DNA of 64,000 nucleotides. Origin: Candidatus Heimdallarchaeota archaeon (GTDB taxonomy: Archaea > Asgardarchaeota > Heimdallarchaeia > JABLTI01). Both the position numbers and the translations under genes were made by a program. Location: assembly GCA_019058275.1 (NCBI GenBank), contig JAHLVW010000066.1, positions 1 to 64,000 on the forward strand, in the 5' to 3' direction. Numbering within the stretch: the stretch's first letter is position 1; every line of letters begins with the position of its first letter. The notes beneath the pieces were generated by a model, which saw only the letters and a list, made by a program, of their open reading frames with translations, was not told where the DNA came from and searched no databases. Below, piece after piece: positions 54,630-63,213 of this stretch.

Positions 54630-55901
54630 TTAATAATTTAAAGGAGTAGTTTTCATTAATTCTCTCATTAAAACAGTTGCATAAGAACCTGGTTTCAACG
54701 AAAACCTGACATTGACATCAATATTACCGTTTGGATTTGCACTTATAGTAAAATCAAATTTCTTAGGTTCCATAGCTAATTTTCTATTTGATCCGCCAAA
54801 CTTCAGACTTGGTAAACATTTAACCTTAAAATTCTCAAGTGTTATTCCATCCTTCTCGAGAATATCTAATATAAAATTCGATAAATCATTATCACTCAAA
54901 TTAGACATGTAACCAACAATAGGTAAGACTACTTGTTTATTTTCTATTATATCAATAGGTTTCTGAGATAAATTTCCATATCGTTTCATTCTTTCAGAGA
55001 GTGCTAGATTCCATAAGTAAGATTGATATGAATGGATGAAAATTCTGAGAAGATTTTTGGGCAGCTTTTGTAATGCACCAATAAAATTATTTGGACTCTT
55101 TATCAAATGCTTGAGAATCATTCGTTCAAAAACCATCGATTTTGGTAAAAGGTTGAGCGTTTCTTCAGAATCATTTGTTTTAAGAAAAACTCTTTTAGCA
55201 AATGATGTCGTTTCTGCTTCACCAATTGACGTTTTACCAATATAATAATTTATAGCTTCCTCAATATTACCTAAAAGAAGTTGTTTACCAATTTCGTGAG
55301 ATGTTGGACTTCTGGAGCCAAATCTTTGATGACCAAAAAAATTTGGAATTCCTGAAAATTGCTTTACTTCTTGCATAATCTCTTTTATCTGATTTCTTAG
55401 TAACTCAACATCTCCAGAAATATCGCTAATTTTTATTGTGAAGAAATTCCCATTTAAATCTCCAAGATAGGTTTTGTATATAGTTGTTCTTGGTGATCGA
55501 ATTGTAATTCTGTTTAATTGAAGATTTGATAGCTCCTCAGGCGGAACACGCCAGATTGTTGCTCTTTGAGCAGTATGTGCTGACTTATCTTTTGTTCCTG
55601 CAACGTTTATGTCATTAATATCTCGGCCAAGTGCTGAAGCTATTCTATGCTGAGCACTATGACTTTCAACATCTTCTTTGATAAGAATGAATTCAGTAAA
55701 TAATCCAGCTTCATCTTCACCCAAAGTAAAATCTACATCATTGATTTTAATAACTCTATTATCCGGTAGGATTTCCTCTACCTGAAAATCTTTAGGGCTA
55801 AGTCGAAGCTTACCTTCTATTCCAGGAGAATGTGTGCTATAGAAACGCATTCCCATTAATTGTTCGATAGGATGACTATCCCTTAATTTTCTTTCTTCCA
55901 T
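54630..55901 (-). CDS. truD: tRNA pseudouridine synthase TruD
   Basis: TruD makes pseudouridine 13 in tRNA (archaeal relatives may also act elsewhere). The catalytic motif is AGTKDKSAHTAQ with Asp105, preceded by PKDFQVEEI at the start of the fold and followed by FFGHQRFGS. The length of 423 residues is typical for archaea. It converges with the NusA-like gene and is followed upstream by pth2 on the same strand, a translation-related pair. Confidence 0.93.
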   Translation of the reverse strand: MEERKLRDSHPIEQLMGMRFYSTHSPGIEGKLRLSPKDFQVEEILPDNRVIKINDVDFTLGEDEAGLFTEFILIKEDVESHSAQHRIASALGRDINDINVAGTKDKSAHTAQRATIWRVPPEELSNLQLNRITIRSPRTTIYKTYLGDLNGNFFTIKISDISGDVELLRNQIKEIMQEVKQFSGIPNFFGHQRFGSRSPTSHEIGKQLLLGNIEEAINYYIGKTSIGEAETTSFAKRVFLKTNDSEETLNLLPKSMVFERMILKHLIKSPNNFIGALQKLPKNLLRIFIHSYQSYLWNLALSERMKRYGNLSQKPIDIIENKQVVLPIVGYMSNLSDNDLSNFILDILEKDGITLENFKVKCLPSLKFGGSNRKLAMEPKKFDFTISANPNGNIDVNVRFSLKPGSYATVLMRELMKTTPLNY

Positions 55902-55923
55902 TGCAATCTCCTATATCGAAAAA

Positions 55924-56292
55924 TTATAGCAATTTCAGATTTGAAGTAATTTTATCTAACTTATTATTTGGAGCTGGTCCTATAGCAACTGCAGTTGCAG
56001 TTCCAGCTGGTAATTCAGTTAGTCCAGCATCATTTATGAAGGAACATGGCAAATTGCTTGATCTAGCTTTCTGATATAATAATTCAAGTTGTTCCTTAGA
56101 TAAAATTTGCACTACAACTTTTTTTTGTCCTTTGGAAAACCAACTCTTAACCCATTTCAATTTGGATCTTTTTGCTTCTTCTACAGCAATTACAGCTGCA
56201 TGTGAAGCTTGCACAGCCATTTTACCTTTTGTCATTTTAAGATCAGTGCGAATAGCAATTATCATTTTGTACTGGAAGTTATCAAAGATCAT
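55924..56292 (-). CDS. pth2: Peptidyl-tRNA hydrolase Pth2
   Basis: Pth2 frees tRNA from stalled peptidyl-tRNA. The sequence FQYKMIIAIRTDLKMTKGKMAVQASHAAV and ELPAGTATAVAIGPAP is diagnostic. I take the ATG at 56292, which gives the usual 122 residues with no extension; longer starts (to 56379) add 29 residues that do not fit the family. It is about 22 bases from the truD start and shares its strand. Confidence 0.92.
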   Translation of the reverse strand: MIFDNFQYKMIIAIRTDLKMTKGKMAVQASHAAVIAVEEAKRSKLKWVKSWFSKGQKKVVVQILSKEQLELLYQKARSSNLPCSFINDAGLTELPAGTATAVAIGPAPNNKLDKITSNLKLL

Positions 56293-56479
56293 TTTCTTCT
56301 TCACTTTAAATTGGGAATAGATTTTATTTAGATTAATTGATTTAAACATATGACTAAGTGTGTATAAATGAATTGCCAAACTAGATTTTGGTGTTTAATA
56401 AGGAATTAGTTAAATAACTTACATTAGTGTAACTGTTAAGCAATAAATAAATACAAACTAGAAAATAGGAGAACTAACC

Positions 56480-57709
56480 TTGGATTCCGAGCTAACAATA
56501 ATTGGTGCAGGACCTGTTGGTTCATTAGCTGCTTATTCAGCTGCAAGTAATGGTTCTGATGTGACAGTTCTGGATCAAAGGAAAAGGATTGGTCACCCAG
56601 ATCATTGTGCTGGACTGATAAGTAAATCTGGGTTAGCTTTGCTTGGATTAAATGATCTGCCTAAAAAAGTGATACAAAATAATGATATTCAAGGAGCAAG
56701 ATTTTTCTCGCCTTCAGGTAAGTCATTTGTTGTTAAACGAAAATCAGCACAAGCTATTGTTGTTAATCGTGAACTTTTCGATCAATTTCTTGTAGAACGG
56801 TCCGAAAAAATTGGTGTGAATTACCTTAAAGGTAGGAAAGTAAGCAATATTTCCTTTGATAAGAAAAGAAAACATGTTAATATCAATTACTTTGAAGTTC
56901 AAAAGAAAAACAAAAAAGAAATCAAAACGCATTCGTCTTTTGTAAGCATAATTGCTAATGGTGCTAGAAGCTCTCTTGTTGAAAAAACTAATTGTAAAGC
57001 AGTACCTCAAACCCGCTATCTCTCTGGATATCAGTTACTAGTTGAGAATGTTTCCGATTTGAATGTTAATTTTGTGGAACTCTTTACAAGTAATAAATTT
57101 GCTCCGGGATTCTTCGCATGGGTTATACCTATTAACGAAACAACAGCAAAAGTTGGTTTAGTATCAAGCAAGAAATTATCAGTTGAAAAATTGAGCTATT
57201 TTATGAACAAGTACCCACCAGTAAAAGATAGATTTACAAAAAGTACTCCTTTAGAGAAATATGGTGGTAAAGTAATTATTCGAGGTTTGCTAAAGAAGAC
57301 TTCAACTGATGGTTTATTAATTACCGGAGATGCAGCTGGCCAAACAAAAGACACAACTGGAGGGGGAGTAATTACTGGAGGATTAGCAGCTATAATAGCC
57401 GGACAAGTAGCTGCTGAAGCAATTAAGGAGAGTAAAAATAACAAACAATTTATGAAAACTTATGATAAACAATGGAAAAAGGCTCTTTTAAAACAATTCA
57501 GAACAATGGCTGTTTTTAGATGGCTAGTTAATAGGTTAACTGATAAGGCTTTGGAGAAAGCTTTTGAAACTGTTATAACGAATGATTTAGATCAACTTAT
57601 CAATCAGAAAGGAGACATCGATAGTCAAGCAGAGATTCTTTTAGCCTTGTTAAAGCATCCCGAAGTTTTTAAACTTATTTTTAGAGTCTTACCTAATTTG
57701 CAATTCTAA
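56480..57709 (+). CDS. Geranylgeranyl reductase-family FAD oxidoreductase
   Basis: A 409-residue flavoprotein of the archaeal geranylgeranyl reductase family, which saturates the isoprenoid chains of archaeal ether lipids. The FAD-binding GAGPVGSLAAYSAA is at 9-22, the HCAGLIS element (GG-reductase signature) follows, and GDAAGQTKDTTGGGVITGG gives the second FAD contact. It starts with TTG at 56480 behind AGGAG. It is a single gene; a bidirectional hairpin follows it. Confidence 0.85.
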   Translation: MDSELTIIGAGPVGSLAAYSAASNGSDVTVLDQRKRIGHPDHCAGLISKSGLALLGLNDLPKKVIQNNDIQGARFFSPSGKSFVVKRKSAQAIVVNRELFDQFLVERSEKIGVNYLKGRKVSNISFDKKRKHVNINYFEVQKKNKKEIKTHSSFVSIIANGARSSLVEKTNCKAVPQTRYLSGYQLLVENVSDLNVNFVELFTSNKFAPGFFAWVIPINETTAKVGLVSSKKLSVEKLSYFMNKYPPVKDRFTKSTPLEKYGGKVIIRGLLKKTSTDGLLITGDAAGQTKDTTGGGVITGGLAAIIAGQVAAEAIKESKNNKQFMKTYDKQWKKALLKQFRTMAVFRWLVNRLTDKALEKAFETVITNDLDQLINQKGDIDSQAEILLALLKHPEVFKLIFRVLPNLQF

Positions 57710-57722
57710 AAATTTCAAAAAT

Positions 57723-57767
57723 AAAAAAAACCTCTTTTGCTACTCTTCAGCATTAGAGGATTTTTTT
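57723..57767. terminator. Bidirectional terminator hairpin
   Basis: An A-run, CCTCT, an inner TGCT / AGCA pair and AGAGG, then a run of seven T: a stem flanked by A- and T-tracts that can terminate in both directions. It lies between the stops of two convergent genes. Confidence 0.6.
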
Positions 57768-57780
57768 GATAATTTCTAAA

Positions 57781-58800
57781 TTACTCTTTCCAAATTTTAC
57801 CTGTATAACATGGTGTTGGTAAATCTTTCATTGTGAGTAAACCAGGCTGAGCATTAACAGTTTTAGGAATTAGATTAACAATCATTGATGCAGTACCAAC
57901 ATCACCGTGTACACCACCAATTATCTTCTGCTGAATACCTGGTACGCCTTCAATAGTGATACTATCATACTCGTCATGATCACCAGAATAAGCATAAAAG
58001 TCTAAGATGATAATTTCCCTATCACCCTTTTTAGCAACACCACGACTATGTAAACCTCGAACATAACCTTCTTCTACTCTTCCTAAGGGACTATCAAAAG
58101 CTTTCTCTGTTATCATAGCATTTGGTGGGAACTCAATGATTTCATCAACATCAAAACCAAGAGCTGAAACGATCATTTGAATAGATTCTTCTAAGCCAAC
58201 ATGGCCAGTTATTTCCTTATCACTGATCTTCTTATTGAATTCACTTATGGTTAAGTTAGTTCCTATTTTCTTCTGGAATGGAATTCTTCTTCTGCTCGAG
58301 TTCATCATTCGTGTAACATGTATTTTTTCAACAGTTTCACATGGAGCAGTCAAAGCAATAGGCAAGAGATCCATTAAATATCCTGGATTTATTCCTGAGC
58401 CAACAATTGTTACACCCTTCTCTTTTGCAGCTTCGTCAATTTTTGCCGAAAGTTCTGGGTGAAAATCCCAAGGATATGATAGCTGTTCACAAAGTGTAAG
58501 TACATTTGCACCTGCTTCAATAATCTGCATTATCATTGGAGCTATTGTTTCAAAAAATGATGAAGTAGCAATTATCACAAGATCAATTTTTTTAGTTAAA
58601 AGTGGTTCTAATTCTTTCACGATAGGAAGCTTTGGGGTTTTAGGAATATCAATTATTTCATCAAGTGTCTTGCCTTCAAAGGCTGGATCAATATCAACGA
58701 TACCTGCGAATTTGATGTTTTTTCTTTTAACTAAGAGTTTAGCTACCAATTGCCCCATTGGTCCTAAACCAACTTGTATAATATTAAACTTTTTACCCAT
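57781..58800 (-). CDS. Dihydrodipicolinate reductase-like / 2,4-diaminopentanoate dehydrogenase-like protein
   Basis: A 339-residue NAD(P)-dependent enzyme of the DapB-like fold. The N-terminal GLGPMGQLVAKLL is the Rossmann motif and GSGINPGYLMDLLPI is the signature shared with 2,4-diaminopentanoate dehydrogenase (Ord) enzymes of amino-acid fermentation. The central domain follows with RMMNSSRRR. It may act on an amino acid or an imine, substrate unknown. It converges with the lipid reductase over a hairpin. Confidence 0.78.
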   Translation of the reverse strand: MGKKFNIIQVGLGPMGQLVAKLLVKRKNIKFAGIVDIDPAFEGKTLDEIIDIPKTPKLPIVKELEPLLTKKIDLVIIATSSFFETIAPMIMQIIEAGANVLTLCEQLSYPWDFHPELSAKIDEAAKEKGVTIVGSGINPGYLMDLLPIALTAPCETVEKIHVTRMMNSSRRRIPFQKKIGTNLTISEFNKKISDKEITGHVGLEESIQMIVSALGFDVDEIIEFPPNAMITEKAFDSPLGRVEEGYVRGLHSRGVAKKGDREIIILDFYAYSGDHDEYDSITIEGVPGIQQKIIGGVHGDVGTASMIVNLIPKTVNAQPGLLTMKDLPTPCYTGKIWKE

Positions 58801-58903
58801 TTTTATTCCTCACTGATATTAACTTTAAACAGAAGTATTATTTAACATTAAAATTTTTTTTGATGAACACTAAAAACTATATTTTTAGAGAAAAGAGAAA
58901 AAT

Positions 58904-59063
58904 AATGGCTCAGTTACCCCAGTTTAGCTCAGAGTCTTACACAAAGACTAGCCAGACCGTACGTCACATCATTGCCATGCTAGATAAATCATTAAAATCA
59001 ATTAAATTTATTGATAAATTTCAAGGATTAATCTTGATTTACTTCTTGGGATTTTTACACTAA
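58904..59063 (+). CDS. Possible short or truncated protein
   Basis: An open frame of 52 codons from ATG 58904, preceded by purine-rich bases. It reads LPQFSSESYTKTSQTVRHIIAML and then basic and hydrophobic residues to a stop. The start faintly recalls DUF5996-type proteins and might be the remnant of one, but the match is weak. It lies in the 296-base gap before the methyltransferase. Confidence 0.25.
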
Positions 59064-59096
59064 AGTTATTAAACCAGTTAAAGGAATCCCATTGTA

Positions 59097-59789
59097 ATGA
59101 AGAAAACAAAGATGCCTAAAACCAATAATGTTTCTCCTTCTATCTCAGAAGTTTATGATATAATTGCAGAGAGTTTTGATTCTAAAAGAAAGCATCCTTG
59201 GGAAGAAGTTACAACTTTCATTTCAAAAATTGCTCCTGGTAAATTTGTACTGGATTTAGGTTCAGGTAATGGCAGACATTCAAGAATTCTTATTGAGAAT
59301 GATATAGAAGCAATTGGTTATGATATCTCTCTTAATATTTTAAAAACTGCTAGGGAAAACGAGTTACAAAAAGTGAAAGAAAGAATTTTTGGATTGATTA
59401 ATGGAGATGCAAGATATCTTGCATTTAGATCTTCATCACTTGATGGATTCATTATGATTGCAGTTATTCATCATTTTGAATCAGATGAACAAAGAAAATT
59501 AGTTTTAAATGAGATTAAGAGAGTGCTTAGAAGAAATGGTGTTGGCTTAATCAGTTGTTGGCAAAGAACACACCCACGATTTAAGAAAAGCGATTTGGTT
59601 GAACAAATAGCTAAAGGCGAGAAAGATGTTTATGTTCCATGGGTGATGCCCAACGGAGAAAAAATTGAGAGATATTATTATCTTTTTGACCCTGAAGAAT
59701 TAATGGAAATAGTGGAAGAAGCAGGATTAAGCATAATCAAAAGTGAAATCTCTCATCATAATTTATTCTTAACAGTCAAAAAAGAATAA
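59097..59789 (+). CDS. Trm9/ALKBH8-like tRNA wobble-uridine methyltransferase
   Basis: A 230-residue class I SAM methyltransferase. It begins SEVYDIIAESFDSKRKHPWEEV, matches Trm9 with VLDLGSGNGRHSRIL for SAM binding, AVIHHFESDEQRKLVLNEIKRVL, and ends with VYVPWVMPNG, RYYYLFDPEEL and a final strand with HNLFLTVKK. In eukaryotes Trm9 and the methyltransferase domain of ALKBH8 methylate the carboxymethyl group on wobble uridine of tRNA; archaeal homologues are reported and often work with Elp3, which is not in the window. General SAM methyltransferases are an alternative, but the full-length pattern is good. Confidence 0.78.
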   Translation: MKKTKMPKTNNVSPSISEVYDIIAESFDSKRKHPWEEVTTFISKIAPGKFVLDLGSGNGRHSRILIENDIEAIGYDISLNILKTARENELQKVKERIFGLINGDARYLAFRSSSLDGFIMIAVIHHFESDEQRKLVLNEIKRVLRRNGVGLISCWQRTHPRFKKSDLVEQIAKGEKDVYVPWVMPNGEKIERYYYLFDPEELMEIVEEAGLSIIKSEISHHNLFLTVKKE

Positions 59790-59915
59790 TCTACTCTTTT
59801 TGTGTAAACTTGCAAAATACAATTAATTTAATAATGATTTATTCTAAATATAAAGTATAGAATTGTAAAATCATCAAAAAATTATCAAAACCAAATATTT
59901 GGCGGGTTCATCGTT

Positions 59916-61061
59916 ATGATTAATAAAATAAAAAGCATTTATGCTCGAAGAAAAGCAATCAGTCCAGTAATTGCAACAATACTATTAATTGCACTGACCG
60001 TTGCTGCTGTAGCTTTAGTTTATTTTGTATTAATACCTATGTTTAAAACATACAAATTGGATGCAGAAATAACCTATGTTAGTGATACTAATAAGGATTC
60101 TATGTATGATGAAATAACTCTACAAATGGTTAATTCAGGAACACAAGTTGTTGATATTTATAACTTAACAATTTGGATCTGTACTCAGAATGATTTGTCC
60201 ACCCCTAATAATTGGCTTGCTTTAATGGAATGGAATTTCAGTAATCCGAATGATATTACAATTGCTCCCTCTGATGTAGCTACTGATGTCAAAATCAGTG
60301 GTGAAGAACAAATAATTTTAACTGTTGTTGAAGATACTTACGCTCGAATAGAGATAATGTACTATGGTGGAGCTAATCCCCTCTTCATTGATTGGTTTAG
60401 ATTAAATGATTATTTTGATGAAGCTGATCTTTTAATAGATTTCTCAGCTTTTGAATTAACTGCAACAGCATTTGAAGGAACTATTGATGACCCAAGTAGA
60501 ACTGCCAATAATTATAAAACAGAAGGTGGAGATTACACATTGTTAGAAGATAACTACAACATCTTACCAGTCCTTAATGAAACTGATGTTTTATTTTGGG
60601 TTGGAGATAGTATTTTGGTTATGAATGGACAAGCTCCTCAAGGTAACTTATCGGATATACCATTAGTACAATCGATGAATGTTTCTACTTTCTTCCGATC
60701 GAGGAAATTCTACATTTTAGGATTAGCTGGTTCATGGGGTGATGAATTTCCTAATAATGATTGGTCAGTAAAAATTACAATTACTTACACAGATGATTCA
60801 TTTGTTGAATGGGAACTAGGACATGAATACGTTGATGACTGGTGGTATGGTTCTAATCCTGGTAATGATTGTATATCAGCACCATATGGATATGTCACAG
60901 AAATTGATTTGGGAGACCAAATTGATAGGCCAAATTCCCACATACATACACATACAACAAGGTTCTACATTGATTTCTATAAATATGTAAAATCAATAAC
61001 ATTTACAGATCCTGGTGATGACTATTCATCTGCACATATCATAGCAATAACATTTAGGTAA
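59916..61061 (+). CDS. Type IV pilin-like protein with C-terminal beta domain 1
   Basis: A 381-residue protein with an archaeal class III (prepilin) N-terminus, YARRKAISPVIATILLIALT, matching the Pilin_N family. The prepilin peptidase would cut before ISPV, leaving the hydrophobic helix to pack in the pilus core. A beta-rich region of about 340 residues follows, ending with LGLAGSWGDEFPNND, ITYTDDSFVEWELG and HIHTHTTRFYIDFYKYVKS. The end of the protein resembles carbohydrate-binding jelly rolls. It is followed by a paralogue of 387 residues. Confidence 0.78.
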   Translation: MINKIKSIYARRKAISPVIATILLIALTVAAVALVYFVLIPMFKTYKLDAEITYVSDTNKDSMYDEITLQMVNSGTQVVDIYNLTIWICTQNDLSTPNNWLALMEWNFSNPNDITIAPSDVATDVKISGEEQIILTVVEDTYARIEIMYYGGANPLFIDWFRLNDYFDEADLLIDFSAFELTATAFEGTIDDPSRTANNYKTEGGDYTLLEDNYNILPVLNETDVLFWVGDSILVMNGQAPQGNLSDIPLVQSMNVSTFFRSRKFYILGLAGSWGDEFPNNDWSVKITITYTDDSFVEWELGHEYVDDWWYGSNPGNDCISAPYGYVTEIDLGDQIDRPNSHIHTHTTRFYIDFYKYVKSITFTDPGDDYSSAHIIAITFR

Positions 61062-61173
61062 ATTATCTAGGATTGAATTAGAATACTAATTCAATTTTTT
61101 TTATTTTTTCAAGCTTATCACAACACGAAAGCATATAATAGAGATTAGTATATATTATAATGTCTGAATAATA

Positions 61174-61190
61174 TTCGAAAATTTAAAAAC
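61174..61190 (+). promoter_or_regulatory. BRE/TATA of the second pilin gene
   Basis: TTCGAAAATTTAAAAAC, the same layout as elsewhere, about 37 bases before the ATG at 61227. Confidence 0.5.
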
Positions 61191-61226
61191 TCTAATCTAT
61201 AATTATTAGCAAGGTGAAACCACCTC

Positions 61227-62390
61227 ATGTTAAAGACAATGAAAAGAATAATTAGGAGAAGGAAAGGTGTCAGTCCAGTATTTTCAGCAATCCTACTCAT
61301 TGCTCTAACAGTTAGTTCTGTATCGATTGTTTATTTTGTAATAATACCTTTCTTAAATACAACTAGTCTTTCTGCTTCAATCTATAATATAAAGGATACA
61401 AACAAAGATTCACGTTATGATGAAATAACAATATTCTTTTCAAATACTGGAACAAAAGAAGTGGAAATTATTGATGTTATTGTTTGGACAACTCCTCTTA
61501 GCTCAATTGGTAACCCTTCTAGTTGGATAAGTCATGAGGATTGGAACTTCACTCGAGCAGCAGGGAATATTGTCTATCCTTCTAATTTTAGGGAGGAAAG
61601 ATTACAAAGTGATAATCAAATTGAATTATCACTCGATGAGGAATTATATTATCGTTTGGAGCTTTATTCTATTGGCAAAGAAGGTGCTTATTTCAGTGAT
61701 TGGAAAACACTAAGCGATCAAGTTGACTTCAGCGATATGATATCTGATTATGAGAATTTTGAATTATTATTAGATGGTTTAGATGGATCTATTGATGTTC
61801 CAGGATGGGATACAAACAATTATGAAACTATTGGAGGTCCAGTTTATGGACCATTATATGCTGGACAATATATCTATCTCCCAGTAATAAATGAAACGAA
61901 TTACATCAAATTCTTCTATACAGGGAAGCTTGTTGTTTTTCATTCAAATAATGGAAATCTGTCTTCTCAGCCTACACAACAAGTAATCAGTCGAGAGAAT
62001 AATCCTTTCAGAGCTAGAAGGTTATTTGTTCTTGGCTTGGCTGGTTCTTGGGGTGATGAATTTCCAAATAGTGCATGGGCTTTGAGACTTACGATTACGT
62101 ATACAGATAACACAAATACTAGTTGGGATTTAGGTCATGATTATATAGATGATTGGTGGTATAACTCAAATAGTCCTAGGAGATGCAATTGCGATCATGA
62201 CATAATTACTGAAATAGATTTAGGACTACAAATCGATGATCCAAATGGTAATCAACCATATGGAGAACATATTCACACACATACTGCAGGTTTCTATTTG
62301 AACTTCTACAAATATGTAAAATTTATAACTTTTACAGATCCTGGAAATGATGCCTCAGGACCACACCTGCTTTCCATAACTGCTGGATAA
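61227..62390 (+). CDS. Type IV pilin-like protein with C-terminal beta domain 2
   Basis: A paralogue of the preceding gene, 387 residues: a basic start, RRKGVSPVFSAILLIALTVSSV as the pilin N-terminus, and the same C-terminal segments (LGLAGSWGDEFPNSAW, ITYTDNTNTSWDLGHDYIDDWWYN, HIHTHTAGFYLNFYKYVK). The sequence between differs a good deal from paralogue 1. Both have their own promoter. Two filaments or two minor pilins with the same head domain can be imagined. Confidence 0.78.
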   Translation: MLKTMKRIIRRRKGVSPVFSAILLIALTVSSVSIVYFVIIPFLNTTSLSASIYNIKDTNKDSRYDEITIFFSNTGTKEVEIIDVIVWTTPLSSIGNPSSWISHEDWNFTRAAGNIVYPSNFREERLQSDNQIELSLDEELYYRLELYSIGKEGAYFSDWKTLSDQVDFSDMISDYENFELLLDGLDGSIDVPGWDTNNYETIGGPVYGPLYAGQYIYLPVINETNYIKFFYTGKLVVFHSNNGNLSSQPTQQVISRENNPFRARRLFVLGLAGSWGDEFPNSAWALRLTITYTDNTNTSWDLGHDYIDDWWYNSNSPRRCNCDHDIITEIDLGLQIDDPNGNQPYGEHIHTHTAGFYLNFYKYVKFITFTDPGNDASGPHLLSITAG

Positions 62391-62420
62391 TTATACAAGA
62401 GAATCACAAAATTTTCTTTC

Positions 62421-63203
62421 TCATTTATTTTTCAATAGAATTTCAAGAAATCTTGGTTTAGGTTTGTTTAGAAGTTCTAATACTTTCAAATCCGCTTCTA
62501 TAGCATCATTTGCTATAAGTATCTTTCCCCATTTCTTAGCTTCTCCTTCTTCTGCTCCACCTATTAGAATATTTATTCCATCACAAATGTGCAAATCAAA
62601 AGGAGCATATTTCTGAACTGCTAGAAATATCTCTGCAACTGATTTATGTAAGTCTTCATGTAGCCTATCACGTTGGTATGAATTTTCAGTCGATTGATAT
62701 TTTTCTTTTGGAGGTAAACCGAAGAAATTTTTTATTGCATTAGAAAGAAATATGTTTCCTTCTTCATCATCATAGAATTTTATTACTGGCATTGATATTT
62801 TGATGTCAATTTGTGACAAAAACTTTGGAATATAATGGATTGCTCCATCTGATAATTTCACAGAAATGCTTTCTTTTTCATCTAAATCAATAAAAGTGAC
62901 TTTTAGTTTTTTCAAAGCATCTTTTAATCCAGTTTCTTTGAAGTTTTGCAAAGCTGAAGAATAACTAGTTGAACCTTCGCCAATAATTATTTCTTTCAAT
63001 TCTAAATGCTGAGCTACTTCAACAACACTCTTTATGAGGTCAATAGATGTAGTAAAAGGTGCGGGTTTTGGATAACCCATATTTGGTTTTAGAAAAATCT
63101 TCTTGGTATCTAGTTCATTATGTTTGCAATTATCCTCAAACCATTTGTATAAGATTTCTACTAAATCATCTAAGTTATCAAGAACTGAAAGCAAAAGTAT
63201 CAA
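62421..63203 (-). CDS. DUF362-family protein
   Basis: A 260-residue protein with DUF362 features: IFLKPNMGYPKPAPFTTS near the N-terminus, EIIIGEGSTSYSSAL, and ISMPVIKFYDDEEGNIFLSNAIKNFFG. DUF362 proteins are widespread in archaea and anaerobes and of unknown biochemical function; some carry 4Fe-4S clusters, but none is seen here. It is followed (in gene direction) by no gene; a DHH protein gene is 10 bases upstream. Confidence 0.75.
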   Translation of the reverse strand: MILLLSVLDNLDDLVEILYKWFEDNCKHNELDTKKIFLKPNMGYPKPAPFTTSIDLIKSVVEVAQHLELKEIIIGEGSTSYSSALQNFKETGLKDALKKLKVTFIDLDEKESISVKLSDGAIHYIPKFLSQIDIKISMPVIKFYDDEEGNIFLSNAIKNFFGLPPKEKYQSTENSYQRDRLHEDLHKSVAEIFLAVQKYAPFDLHICDGINILIGGAEEGEAKKWGKILIANDAIEADLKVLELLNKPKPRFLEILLKNK

Positions 63204-63213
63204 CCCTAGTAAT

